The notes under the pieces: generated by a model
The model's database searches: none
What the model saw: the letters and a program-made list of their open reading frames with translations, nothing else
What the model was told of the DNA's origin: nothing
Shown: piece after piece, positions 10,395 through 23,300 of the stretch
Layout of the letters: every line of letters begins with the position of its first letter
How positions within the stretch are numbered: position 1 is the stretch's first letter
Assembly (NCBI GenBank): GCA_034620365.1
Contig: JAQGEQ010000079.1
Coordinates: 434,001 to 498,000 of the forward strand
DNA from: Pegea sp. RAD2-039
Lineage: Eukaryota > Chordata > Thaliacea > Salpida > Salpidae
Direction of reading: 5' to 3'
Length of the DNA stretch: 64,000 bases
Translations under genes and position numbers: made by a program

Positions 10395-13300
10395 ATGGAT
10401 GTAAACCAACTAATTAGCGAATCAAAAAATTTTGTGGATGATTTAGATAAATATAGAAATATTTGGGAAAGCTCAACTCATTGGTATGCCAGAAAGAGCT
10501 TTTTACGTCATAATTGGAATGATTTAGAAGATAAAACGCGTTTAATTTCTTTATCAGAAGCTTGGTATAATATGAGTTTCATGGGTAACAGGTCAATCAT
10601 CAAATTAAATTTGTTTTTAGACAAATTTTTTTAGAATTTGTTTTTATTCTTCTAAATAATTTTTATCTAATTTTAATTATTTTATTCAATAGTAAATTTA
10701 AGTAAATTATTTGTTAATCGTGAAAGACTTGATCTTAATGCATAGTTATTTATTTATTTATGAAAACAACTCCCTAGTTTAATTTTTTCTTGTTCTAATT
10801 TAAAAATCTTACATCATTTAAAAATAATTTATTTTAAATCTTCATAAAACTTTCAAATTTCTTATAAAGAATCTGTTAACTTAATTTGAATAATAACAAA
10901 ATGTTCTCAAAACACTCCATAATGCTCAGTTACTTGAATATTTGAAGACATATCCCTTCTATCTATCTCCAACTAATCTCAAACCTCTGCTACTTCTACA
11001 GATATCCATCTGAAGTTGAGAAGACAGTGAAACAGATGTCAATGGGTCTTTCGGATGCTAAAAACTTACTAATAGAAGCTGAGACACATGTGACAGTAGG
11101 TGAAGTTAATCTTCTTCATCTGAGACTCATCATTGAGATGAAATTTGTATAGATAGCTGCTCGTCATCGACAACTTCACAAGCACTAGGTAAAGATGTTC
11201 AACTTTCTCATTTGTTTGTTCCCATCAAATACGTGAGATCGAATGATTCTTTTTATACAAATAAAATGAATGAAAAATCTAGTTGTGTGAATTTTTTGTC
11301 TGAATCAAATGTAAGATACATGTCAAGTGATATTGAGAAGATGGCGGAAGATGTTGGCAGCATCTGCATCGCTTCTTCATCATCTCAAATTGTTCAAAAT
11401 AACCAAGGCAAGTTGCTGATTGAAGAAAAAAAGATGGATCAAAGTGGGCCACAAAAAACTCGGCCACAAGAAAGTGGACAACAAGTCCGATCTAAGACTG
11501 GGCCACAAGTTCAAACTGTACCACAAGAAAGTGGGCAACAAGTCCGATCTAAGACTGGGTCGCAAGTTCAAACTGTATCACAAAAAAGTGGACAACAAGT
11601 CCGATCTAAGACTGGGCCACAAGTACAACCTGTATCACAAGAAAGTGGACAACAAGTGCGACCTACCTACCAGCAAGTAACTAAGATCTCAGCAGCATCA
11701 GCTCTTCTTTTATGTAAACGGAAACATCTTCAAGTGCGTGACTCATTAAAACTTTCCCGTTTCAACTCAATCCTCAAAGACTACAAAGTAAACTTCAGGT
11801 GAGGTCATCAAGCTGTGCGCGCGCTCTTATCAACCAATCACGTTGCAGCTTCTACAAATTAAAAGGCAGTCAACGAACTAGGTACATTAGTTGGGTCGCC
11901 AAGCACGCGACTTTCGATGACGTCACAAAAGCCAAGTACTGTTGCGAAGTTTCGCTACACTCTGTCTTCATCGCGTATGCAATCGGTTTTAGCAAGGTTA
12001 CATGACAATGCCAATCATGTTGATGACGTCATAATCGCTTCTCGCAGACAAAGGCGCTGCATAACGCGATAACGCGCGCAATTGAGACCCTCCTTTCAAG
12101 TTCTTTTATTTTATGCTGTCAACGGTTTAACTCTTGTCCACCTGTCCACCAACTTGCGGTCCGGTCCGACTTCTTGGAGCAACAAGAAAGTCGTCATTTA
12201 GATTTTTTAGAAAATCGCTTTTGCATCTTTTCTTCTTGTACAGACTCGCCGCCCTTTCTTCCTCCTGTTCCTGTCCCTACTTCCGGTCTGATTCTGCTTC
12301 TTTGTCCGACTGATCCCGCCTTCAAAAATCTTGAATCATCGACGAAGCGATGCGGTCTCGCGTTTAAACACGTTTTTCACAAGGTGGCGCTGAAACCAGT
12401 AAAAAAAGCACCACTAAATGTCGCTGTTGTAGGAAGATTCGGAACTAATCACCTGTGAGTTGTTCATAGACGAGAAATCGGTTGCCATAGAAACTGCAAA
12501 TAGTCAGGAGCGAGCATTAGAAGCGGCAAGTGAAGCTGCTGTGAAGATTTTATCACAAAAATGTCCAGTAGTCGATTATCATCCAAATGAATATATCTTC
12601 AAACACGTGGTGTCAGTAGAGCGATCAGAACCTTTTCAAAAGAATATTTATTTCCAAATGATCAAGTTTGTTTGTTGATTTAATTGATTTGAAATTAATT
12701 TGGTTCTGATGTAGAGACCATGCTCTTGGTGATCATCAAAGATCTTTGAGGTTTTCTGCAGAGTTCACCTCTGAAGAACGAAACATTTTACATATGGCTG
12801 CTAACCAGTAAGTTATCAACAAATAATCACTTCATAAATTTCATAATCTTCATCTTGTGTGAAATCTGCATCAAACATTTCTTTTAATTTTAAAAGTTGT
12901 TTTGAGAAGTTATTTTTCAAACTCATTTGACTTTTTATCTTCATTTTCAAGAATATTTTTAGAAATCTTTTTCACGCTTTACTGGCTTCTATAAATTCAG
13001 AAAAAGAAAAATGAAATAAAAGTTGTTTTTGCTGAAACATGAATTTCATATTTTCTTCTACTAAATCATCTTTGATGACTTCTACTGATAATCAATATTG
13101 ATTTGTAGAATTGATCAAAACATCTCTGTAACTCTTTTTATCTTTTCAACTTAAATTCACAAGCATTCTTCTGATGATAATTATTTATCATTCTAAAAAA
13201 TATTGTTGAAAAAATTTTATAAAATTTTATTTAAACTTTTAGATCATGTAGTTGATATCAAGTTGGCTAGTTGTTTGCTAGATGGTTTGGTTCCTAGCTG

Positions 13301-14138
13301 GTGGTCGCTAGTTGTTTGCTAGATGGTTGGTTCCTAGCTGGTGGTCGCTAGTTGTTTGCTAGATGGTTGGTTGTTTGCTAGATGGTTGGTTGTTGATAGA
13401 TGGTTGGTTGTTTGCTAGATGGTTGGTTGTTTGCTAGATGGTTGGTTGTTTGCTAGATGGTTAGTTGTTGCTCTGGATGGTTTGGTTCCTAGCTGGTTGT
13501 TGCTATTTAGTTGTTTGCTAGATGGTTGGTTGTTTGCTAGATGGTTGGTTGTTTGCTAGATGGTTGGTTGTTTGCTAGATGGTTGGTTGTTTGCTAGATG
13601 GTTAGTTGTTTGCTAGATGGTTGGTTGTTTGCTAGATGGTTGGTTGTTTGCTAGATGGTTGGTTGTTGCTCTGGATGGTTTGGTTCCTAGCTGGTTGTTG
13701 CTATTTAGTTGTTTGCTAGATGGCTGGCTGTTGCTAGATGGTTGGTTCCTAGCTGGTTGTTGCTATTTAGTTGTTTGCTAGATGGTTAGTTGTTGCTAGA
13801 TGGTTGGTTGTTTGCTAGATGGTTAGTTGTTTGCTAGATGGTTGGTTGTTTGCTAGATGGTTGGTTGTTTGCTAGATGGTTGGTTGCTGTTTGCATGATT
13901 TTTTCTGATATTTCTTCAAACTTGTTATTCTATCCTCTAATCTTGATTAATTTATCTGAACTTAAATGGTTTTTACCCGCAACTAATTTATCTCAGATAT
14001 GGCTTGAGAAGTAAATCTTGTGGAAGTCGTAAGCAACGTCACCTAGTGATTTGGAAAGAATTCACACCCCAACAAATATTAGAAATTTATTTGGCTGGAA
14101 AAGATGAATGTGATAAACGGACTTCCAGTAGTCAGTAA
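10395..14138 (+). CDS. NKRF: NKRF-like protein: XTBD, dsRNA-binding-like regions, R3H
   Basis: Eight exons (10395-10591, 11002-11099, 11153-11798, 11849-11996, 12048-12398, 12433-12665, 12715-12807, 13997-14138) close in phase to 635 residues; human NKRF has 690. Residues 1-95 are an XRN2-binding (XTBD) domain: STHWYARKSFLRHNW, then LISLSEAWYNMSFMGNRYP across the first splice. A Ser/Gln-rich linker holds a 20-residue tandem repeat. Two dsRBD-like regions follow: YCCEVSLHSVFIAYAIGFSK with an Ala-rich helix, and CELFIDEKSVAIETANS with ERALEAASEAAVKIL. The C-terminus is an R3H-like module with FSAEFTSEERNILHMAANQ then YGLRSKSCGSRKQRHLV. In vertebrates NKRF recruits the 5'-3' exonuclease XRN2 to nucleolar pre-rRNA. 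I do not see the G-patch of human NKRF. The 34-nt intron 12399-12432 is the least certain join, but it is needed to keep the second dsRBD-like region in frame. Confidence 0.9.
11452..11672 (+). repeat. 60-bp coding tandem repeat in NKRF-like exon 3
   Basis: About four imperfect copies of a 60-bp unit encode a 20-residue repeat with core QESGQQVRSKTGPQVQTV. The copies differ by a few substitutions but keep frame, which points to recent in-frame expansion in a disordered linker. Confidence 0.9.
13265..13890. repeat. 19-bp minisatellite in last NKRF-like intron
   Basis: Tandem copies of GTTTGCTAGATGGTTGGTT, with interspersed variants containing TTCCTAGCTGG and TTGCTCTGGATGG, occupy about 0.6 kb of the only kilobase-size intron of this gene (12808-13996). 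Confidence 0.95.
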
Positions 14139-16189
14139 CAACGCGGCGGACAACCAATTAATTGATTTTAAAACTTTTTAAAAATCACGTAGTCATGCCA
14201 ATAAATCATAAAGTTTAATAAAATCAACAACAAAATGGCTTTTAATTAGTCGTATTTTTAAAAGTTTAAAGCCAGAAAATAAAAAGTGAAAAATAGGCCT
14301 GTCAGTAAAATTCGATTTATTTCCAATTATATGTCAGAATATCTTGTTCGTGTCATCAACCACCGGAAGTTGTTTGTATGTCTTGATTATCCAAACTGGT
14401 CGTTTCTTGTTTAGGCTTCAAACCTGTTTTTTGACATACTTAAAATATTTGAGGTTTAGACTCAAAAATAACAGATTGAAAAATAGCAAATTGAATAATA
14501 GATTCCCCGCAACAGATGGGTTTTATTTCAACAAGTTGTATTCAAGATGCTATTAGCACCTATTTTGTAAACTACCCTTTTGGCATTTCCCTCATATTTC
14601 AGGATTACTAAGTTTTCTGTAATCGACTTTAAACTATTTACAGGAAGTACTTGTAATCCTTTAAATCTATTTCTGCAAAAGTCTTTCGATTTCAACACCT
14701 GATTTCAATTGGAGCTTTTTTTCAAATCAAATATTTAATTAGTTTTAAATCAAAAAGTTTACTTAAATTAATATTTGATCACAAATGTAAACAGAACATT
14801 TACCCATGGTTTCACTAATAGTCTTTGTTTATTGCTTTTATAATCAATATTAAAAATATAACCCTCAAATTGTAGCAAAAAATTATTTTAAATTTTGATT
14901 TCTTCTTTTCAAAAAAGAATTATTCTCGAAGAAAAGTTTTTAATTTTCAATAACATTTGTTGTAAGCCTTGTAACAGGCTGTCAGCAGTCATTATCTAGA
15001 AAAGAAAGTCAACTTATGTTTTAGGAAAAATCTCTATTATTTGTCAGAAATTTGTGGGATTGTAATTTAATTATTATAAAACCTTAAAAAAAAATTGATT
15101 TGAAGTAATTAAATTTGTCGTTTTTACTTAAATAATTAAATTTAAAGTCAATGAAGTAAGCTTTTCATGTTATTATATTTCACATTTTCAAATCAAATTT
15201 TATGGAAAAGCATTTAAAAGTTCAAAAAAAAAAAGAATAAAGACCTTTATTTTATACGAAAATGTTTATCAAATAAAACAAAAGTTTGTGTAAAGTTGAA
15301 ATAGTCTTTAGTTGAAACAACTTTTATCTATTTCAAATCTCTGGGGGAATAACTTGAATGGCATTCGTGAGCACATACTGAAATAGAAATTGTCTTTGAA
15401 GCTAGTGAAAGATGATCTATTGTTCTATTAGTTGTAAGTTTAAAAAAAGTTTTCTTTAAAGTATTTTTGAAATATCTAAATTAAACATTTCGAAAGCAGA
15501 TATTTAAACAAAGTTTTAATAATGAATTTTTTCGAACAAAATTAAATTTATCGTGGAAAACAAGGTTGACCACGTGATAAAGTTTTGAACAAATATTGAT
15601 AAAAACTAAAATCTATATTCAATAAGTTAGAAGTAAGTTTCTCAATAAAACATTTCTGATAAATCTTCAAAAAACAAGAAGTTAGTTGATAAACTAGCTG
15701 AAATTGAGTCTGCTACTTAAACAACATTTTGAAACAAAAGTTTATTGACGACACTAAAACAATAAAAAACTTGCAGATAACCTTGTTACTTACAAAATAA
15801 CTCTTCATGCAAAAAACAATGATTGAAAAATAAAGAAATATGGAAAAATAAACAATGAAAAATGATAGAAGTGAAAAATAATCTCAGCTTGCCTAGGTTT
15901 TCAATTATTTGATGAAATCATTTATTTGCGAAGATTATGATTTTGTAAAGTCTGCTAGAGAAGAAAGTTTAGTAATTAATCAACTGAGTTTAATTAGAAG
16001 TTGGGTTATTTAAAGGTCTGCTTTTCTTAATTTATTAAAATGATTTACAAATATAAATATTTGCCTCGAACGGTTTGAAAATTGGCGAGAGAGATAGAAC
16101 ATAAGTTGGTATGTACACACCAAGCTCTTTTCTCGATTATTTGGTTTCTTTAAGAGTGGAATGGAAGATTAGATCAAATAACAGTGTCA
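14139..16189. other. Intergenic between convergent genes
   Basis: This is the 3' flank of the NKRF-like gene (two AATAAA words at 14200-14205 and 14217-14222 are plausible poly(A) signals) and of the RGS gene on the other strand. The rest is AT-rich and I see no exon I can support. Confidence 0.45.
14200..14222 (+). promoter_or_regulatory. Candidate poly(A) signals of NKRF-like gene
   Basis: Two AATAAA hexamers lie 62 and 79 bp after the stop codon, a normal distance for cleavage signals. AATAAA is common in this AT-rich DNA, so this is only positional support. Confidence 0.45.
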
Positions 16190-17366
16190 TCAACTAGACA
16201 TAACCGAGCAAAGAAACCTCTTAAAGGCGTCTGACTCCATCAGAAACAGGATTTCATTTTGAGCTCGATTAAAAGTCGAATCTTTTAATTGTTTCATCGA
16301 ATTAAACGTCTCCGTTTTTGTTTCGTAAGAAATGTTGATCTATAAAAGACATGTTGAAAATCTGCATATTCTTTCATTTTTATCTTCCTACCTCATAAAC
16401 AGCTTCTGTTTGCAAATAAGTACAAAATATCTGATCTGCCATCTTCATCCGATCTTTACGATCTTTCAACTTTTTATATTGTTCAACATCCGTCCAGAAG
16501 TTGATGTTCTCGTCGCTGTATTCGCGTTTTAAGAAGTCTTTAAAAGCTTGATGAGCTCCTAAAAAACACAAAATAGTAAAAAGGGTCTTCAAAAAAGGAG
16601 GTTAACTTACTTTCATCGCGAAGTACAACTCCTAAACGCGGCAGTTCTTCGGACCCAGATGCAAGACTTCGTAAGCTGCAACAATTAAAGAAGTTAGTCG
16701 TACCGATGACGTCATCAACGCGATTAGACTCACTGTTGTGCGGAGGTGCTGATCTGCACTGAGGATTTGAAAACACAACTTTCGGCTCCGACGGATGCTG
16801 ATTTAGTCTTTTTGCGCGCTGACGTCACACTGCGTTTGAGCGCACGCGCGAGAGCCTGGAAGTGGTTGCGAACAGGGGTCCGCTGGGCAGTGGGTTGGGA
16901 ACATCGACGATCAGGTTCCGAAGAGCAGCAGCATAGCGTGGGCGTTGATGCAGAACGACATCTTGGCGTTTTTTGGGTCTTTGTCAAATGTTTGGTGGGT
17001 CTTGTCACTAGAGAGTTCCCTTCATTATCGTAATTGTTACTGATTGGTTCATTTTTCGCGTTTCGTCGCACACGAATCGAGGGAAAAACCTGAAAGAGTA
17101 ATGTTAGAAATCGAGCTTCATTTGCATATAATCGAAGCTGTTACCTTATAAGGAGATTTAGGCGGCACTTTTATCACTTCTTCGACGCTGGAAGTTGAAC
17201 CGCTATCATTTGACGTTATCTCGTCAGCATCGCGCGTCGACCACCCGTCTTGATAGATTACAGCAGGAGCCATATGAGTTGGCAACGAACGCCAGAAGTA
17301 AGAAGCATGTGGAGAAGCGGAAGATACTTCGAGGCCAACAGAACGGCTTGGTATCGTTACCATCAT
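16190..17366 (-). CDS. RGS-domain protein, G-protein signalling regulator
   Basis: Five minus-strand exons (17145-17366, 16734-17089, 16611-16675, 16392-16558, 16190-16339) join in phase to 319 residues. The last 120 or so form a complete RGS domain: AHQAFKDFLKREYSDENINF then W, ADQIFCTYLQTEAVYEINIS, and the closing AQNEILFLMESDAFKRFL followed by CSVMSS and the stop. These match the family's EENIxFW, 'vNid' and 'LMexDsxxRFLxS' blocks, so GTPase-activating function on G-alpha is expected. The N-terminal 190 residues are unassigned: Ser-rich, with TPTLCCCSSEPDRRC (a cysteine cluster that could be palmitoylated, an inference) and a basic stretch RALKRSVTSARKKTKS. No DEP, GGL or PDZ domain is visible, so this is a small RGS protein of uncertain subfamily. 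The start is the first of two ATGs; an upstream exon cannot be excluded. Confidence 0.92.
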
Positions 17367-20300
17367 TGTTAAAAAGTGTTCAAAGAAAAAAGAAAAAAAA
17401 TTGCTGAAAAAATAAGAAAAGAAATGAAAAAAACTGATTAAAAGCTCTTTTGATATTCTTAAATAATCTCTAAAATATCTCAAATGATCTTTAAATGATC
17501 TAAAATATCTCAAATGATCTTTAAAAGATCTTTAATGATCTGTCAAGTATTTCAACTGCTTGCTATTTACTTACAAGTGGTGCAAAGACCAGCTCTTCCT
17601 TCTTTTTATATTTGAAGCAAACTTCTTCTTATCTAAAAAAAGCCACAAGTGGCGCTGTTGCCGTCATTACCGCTATTGGCATCGATTCATCGTGATAAAA
17701 TTTCCTGATAATCTTCATTTTGATCTTTAACTTCAACATACTATAAAATCGTAGAAAGTAATAAAAATTCCAGAAAATTGAATGAAACATTAATAATTGA
17801 CTTTTGAAAGGGGTTTTAGATTGGAAACATCTAATTGTTTTCTACCTTTTCAGAAGCTTCAATAAAATTCAATTGATCGATAAGATTTTAACTTTGATAA
17901 GTTTGGGTCACTAAACTAGCATCAAAATGAAGTTTAGTGACATTTGCTTTACTTTATAGTTTAAAAGAATAAAAAAAATGTATAAGCTGAAATAAACTCC
18001 TATAAACTTAAAAACTGTAATGAAATTATAAAAAGTTTCTTATTCATGAAGCAGAAAGTTTGTGTCAAATTTTCAAAGTCAGTTCCATTTCTCTTTACCT
18101 ACTTAACAAAATCTTTGAACATTGTTAAAAGTAATAAAAAATTAGATAGTAGTAAAGTTTAGATTTTTGTCTGACCACAAGCATTAAAAGATAGATTTCT
18201 TTGAAATGTTTAGCAACAAAAATGTTTTTTTAACACAAACCTGATAATAATTTTTGAAATTGTGGTGTACAATAGTATTTTGACGCCTTAAGCTAATATT
18301 TGATATAAGAAATATGTCAGCCTGAATTTAAAACTAAATTTAAAAATAGAAATAAAATCTAGTCAAAAATTATGGTTTCAATTATGTGGTAGTTCTATAA
18401 AAAAATTTTACATAAAAGACTACCTCAATTGTTTTAATTTTATCTGACTAATAAAAAATATTTTCTAATATTGAATAAATATAACATTTGCTTGACTAAA
18501 ATTTAAGATGTAATCATTGGAAAAGAAAATTTAAATTCAATACAAGTAAATTAGAAAGTATAACGGTATACAAAAATCAGTTTTTAAAAACTTTTTATTC
18601 TTGAATTGTGAATTTGACAAAGGTTGTGAGAACGAATAGTTTTTGTTTAATCATAAAAGTTACTTTATTCTTAAAATGCTCTTTTTTGTCCACAACTTAA
18701 TCTTTGCAAACTTCTTTTTAATGAAAAGTTGATCGATACTTTTACTTTACCAGAAAAGTAAATAGCATATGCAGAAAAGTTTTGATCAATACATTTCTAA
18801 TTTTCATCTCAAAACATGTGCTTTAGTTAAGTAAAAAAAATTTGGTGCTTCTAAATCAATTAGTATACTTTTATAAGTTTCAAAGAAAGCTAAAATTTCC
18901 GAAAATATTTTGTTAGTTTTTACTTATTTTAAAAAGATTATAATAAAAGAGATAAAACTTCTGAAAATCAATAAGGAACTTCTCAAAACAATCATATGCT
19001 TACAATAGATAGTTTAGCTACAATTGTATTGATCTTAAACAATTAGCTTTTAATTGTAGAAAACTTATATAATCAAGAGGAAATAGTTACAAGAAATCTT
19101 CTTGTTTTACATATTTACTTCCAGTAATTTTATTGCCAATGTTTTGCTATTACTAAATAATGTTTTGGCTAGCTCACTGACTATATTATATTTATTTAAT
19201 ATCTATATTATATTAATTTATATATAATTTTCAACTTTAGATAGATGTTTTTAGTCAAAAAGTATTATGAAGCTAAATAGATGGTTAAATAAAATAGTTA
19301 CATAAAGAAAAAGTGCATTTTAGTCAAGTTTAATTCAGTTTTGTCGCATTTATTGTCAACCAAAATTGTTTTGTAAGTTTGCCTCTCATTATAATCGATG
19401 TTTTCGCTTACAAATATGACTAAACTTGCAGGAAATATTTAACAAACCCAGTCAGGCTATATCTATCCATTACTTACTCATCATAACTTCATATTTACTT
19501 TGATTCGTATGAAGTTTTAAATGATAACAAGTTGCTTAAACCATTTCTTTGTGTTGACTCATTTAGAAGTTTTAGTCATTAAAAGGCTAAATAACTTAAA
19601 GTACTTTAAATTAAATTTCTATTTTTGTTTACGTTTTCAAAGTATTTGGATTAGTGAAATTTCTTAACGTCATATATACTTCGGAACTACAATGATGACG
19701 TCATATCAACAAATAAAACAACAAACGTGGCTTGGATTTATTGGGAGAACAACTTTTTGTCTATATTACTTAACACTTTATGTAAGGTTAGCCTCAATTT
19801 TTTGCAAACTTTCTTAAGACAAATAAATATAGGTTGGATTTAGTAATATAAATAGGTAAAGTTGAGAGAAAATCTGCTTATCAAAACTGTTTGCAACTAA
19901 TCTAGAGCTAAAACAGCTACAGCTACACGACGTTTTAATCTTTTAAATTAGAACATTTCAAAGTGGAAACTTCAACAATTTTTTCATAGGGAATTTTTCT
20001 ACATCAATTTCTTCAATGCCAATCTAATAAGTCTCTAATCTTTCAGAAGAAATTTTTTATTTACAGCCAATAACAGTTCAGTATTTGACTTAATAGTTTG
20101 TTTAGAAATATTATGTTGCAAAATTTCCATAATTTAAGCCACAAGATAAAATTTGATAACAAGCTTTGTCCTTGCTCAATTTGTGCAACTGACAGAGATA
20201 ATGACAAAAATTAACTTAATTAGTTTTTCATTGGCTTTGGAATACTGCCAAAATATTCGACGTCATTGATTTGCATAAGCTTAAGTTTGCTGGAAAGCTT

Positions 20301-23300
20301 AAAATGCTGTTTGTAGGAATGAGCATATTTATTTTTTAAGATTTTAATGTAATCTTTTATCTTGTTTTTCATGTTTATTAAACGTTTTTTTATTTATTTA
20401 ATATGGTAACAATAAACGGCCACAAAAATTACTAATATCCTAACTATTGCAATAAATTTGTTTATGATGTAAACTAAAAATTACCATAAAATATTAAACA
20501 ATTTACAGCAATGTAGAAAATTATAAATTCTTTTCCTTCAATTTTCTCATACTTCCGTTCTGTATTCATCAACATAAATTTGAAGAAAATAAATTTACTC
20601 AATTTTCAAATTGCTGCAAATTAAACTGCTTTTATTGCACGGAAAAATTTTAAAGGAAGATGTCATTATCTTGATTATTAGAAAGTCATTAGAGTCTATC
20701 GATTTTTCATAAAAAATTATTTAAACTAACCCTTTTCCTAACTTACATAATTTATTATCTAAGTACAAAGATAAAAGTTGACATTTTAAAGCCTAAACAT
20801 GTTAGCTATGGATTAAACTTAAACTGTAAAAGAAATTGTAGTTTTGCAATTGTGATTTTATAAGAAAGAAATTTCTCTTAGAAGAGAAAACAAACTACAA
20901 TCACCAATCCGTTATCGGAAAACACAGTCAACCCATATTCACTTGTATGTGTAATGTTTTGAATCTGGTCAAAAATTTATAAAAAATTAAAGAAATTTAC
21001 ATTTAAGTTACGAAATCAATTTTTAAATCAAAATGAAATAAAAGATATTTGAATATAGATTATGCAAGAGTTTTTTATCAGAATGTTTTAAATGTTTAAA
21101 GCTAGACGTTATGCCGTTGAAGACAACATTTTCTTAGTAAGTTTATAAAATATAAAAAGTCTTCTTGTTTGTCAATCAACTACATACAAAATATAAAAAA
21201 CGAATTTAACGCAGATCAAATTTGCTATTTTCATATTTACAGTTTCATAATAAACTGTATCGTGTGGGAAATACGTTTTGTAATTGTTTACTTTTAGAAT
21301 AACTTTTAGTTTAGGTAATTACCAAAATTAAAATGGCTTTTATTTAGTCAGCAAAACGACAATTGTTTAAGACGAAATTGTAACATATGGTATCATAACA
21401 GATGCATTATTAATTTAACTTATAGATTAATTTTTAGAATCATAAACCCTTAAAGTTTACGTTTTTAATCTCGTTTGAGATTTCTACAAAGTTTTAAATA
21501 AATCTAGTCTTTTATTTTTATCTAATATTGTAAATAGTGATATTTTTGTTAATAGATTAATACTCAGCATCATTAAAAAGATCATATTCAAATACTACTT
21601 TCATATCTAGCAATTAGTTAATCCAATAAATCATCCTTGTTTTAAAAAATATTGCAAATTGTTGTCATCGAAGACTAATTAAAAGGTATTAGTTTCTAAG
21701 ATTGGAGCTTTTAAAAGTTTAATTGTAGGCTGACATTTAGAAATGTTAGTTATTCGAAATAAATAATTCAAATTTAAAATTTTAAGGTTCTCTAATGCAT
21801 GTACAATTGCAAATACTCAAACTATTCTTATTCTGGGAACTTTACCGGAGGCCTCGGTAAACTGAAACATTTTGGAGTCCAATATTTGATTTTCTATTTT
21901 AAGACAGGATGTAAATAAAGTAGAAGTAATCCTCGTTGAGTTGAAAACTATTTATGATTTCTTTTATTATAAGATTTGATAAATACAAAATGCATAAATA
22001 AAATATTGTTTTAAATACTATTTGGTCGGTTTTGTAGTAAAATCTGATGTGATAGATCAACTAACTGACTTACGTTTGATGCGCTTGAATAAGTTTTGTG
22101 TTTGAAGGTTTTGAAAAGAAATTTATTCAATTGATAAACAAAGTTGATGAATAAAGAAATCATTGTTGTTGTAGAAACTCAAAATAAATATTAACTTCGG
22201 TTAAGAGTAATGAGAAGATAAGTAAGATTTATCATCTGTACGTTGGTGAAGTCTTTTAAACATCTCATTAAGCTAGACTGCTTCCTTTTTGCAACTTTTT
22301 TAACTTTTATTAACAGCTTGTTTCCAAAGTGAATTGAACAAGCAACAAATTTCCGGTTGTGAAATTACAGAAGTTTCTATTCTCATTTTGTCAACGATAT
22401 ATGACTCATTTTTATGATAGTCAACCATTATGGAAGAAATTTTAGTTTGATGTTTATGTTTCTGTAAAAACTTCTTCTTTCTCAAAATAAGTGTTTCTTC
22501 TATTTAAGCGTCACTACGAAAATTTATTTATATAATTGATTTTTTTACAATTTTAAAACGTCAAAATTTCTGGAACTTAGAACATCAAAGTATTATGTAA
22601 AAAAAAATTGAAATTAGATTCACTAAGCTAATGGACAGCTATTTAGTAATTGGTTCAGTTATTATGGGTAGTTTAAAACTAGAAAATATTTTGATGATAT
22701 TACTTTTTAAAAAATATCTCTAAATTGCAATTTATTTCAAAGATGTCACAAAAACAATTGATTTATTTCTTTTAAATTATTTATTTTAGTTTTTAAATGA
22801 TAATAATTGATTTTGATGAACTTTAGCAAGATGTTTGATTTTATAGAAGATAATATAAAAACGCGATAACAAATTCCAACTTCGACAGAAAGTGTGTATG
22901 TATTTAACATTTATTTATAAAACTGCGAAAAAAAGGAGATAAAATAAAATAAAAACATAAAACAAACTATTTGTATAACGGCTTCGTTAACAGAAGCTAT
23001 AGATTTATTGTTGTTTTTAGCTTATGTACCAAAGCTTCATATGATGATGTTCTGAATAATTTATTTTTTGTGAAATAAATAAATCATTATTTTTTTGATA
23101 TTTTGAGATAGTTCTTGTATGAATAATTAAAAATGTAAATAATTTCACAATGTGGTAAAAATCTGCCTACTTTACTAAACTTTACTCAAATGTAAAAGCT
23201 TTCTTTGCAATAATAAGTTTCAAGTTTATTTTGCAAAACCAATATTAAAATAAGAAAGTTTTCTTTCGTTACCTAAATGGATTTTTACGAAGATATCAAA

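Noticed and set aside
12446..12503. Frameshift or pseudogenisation in the NKRF-like gene
   Set aside because: The two frames are reconciled by a 34-nt GT-AG intron (12399-12432) with a branch-like word, and all downstream phases then agree. An assembly indel remains possible.
17118..17513. Upstream extension of the RGS protein beyond the ATG at 17366
   Set aside because: The open extension encodes a Phe/Lys/Ser-rich low-complexity run in AT-rich leader sequence and looks like 5' untranslated DNA.
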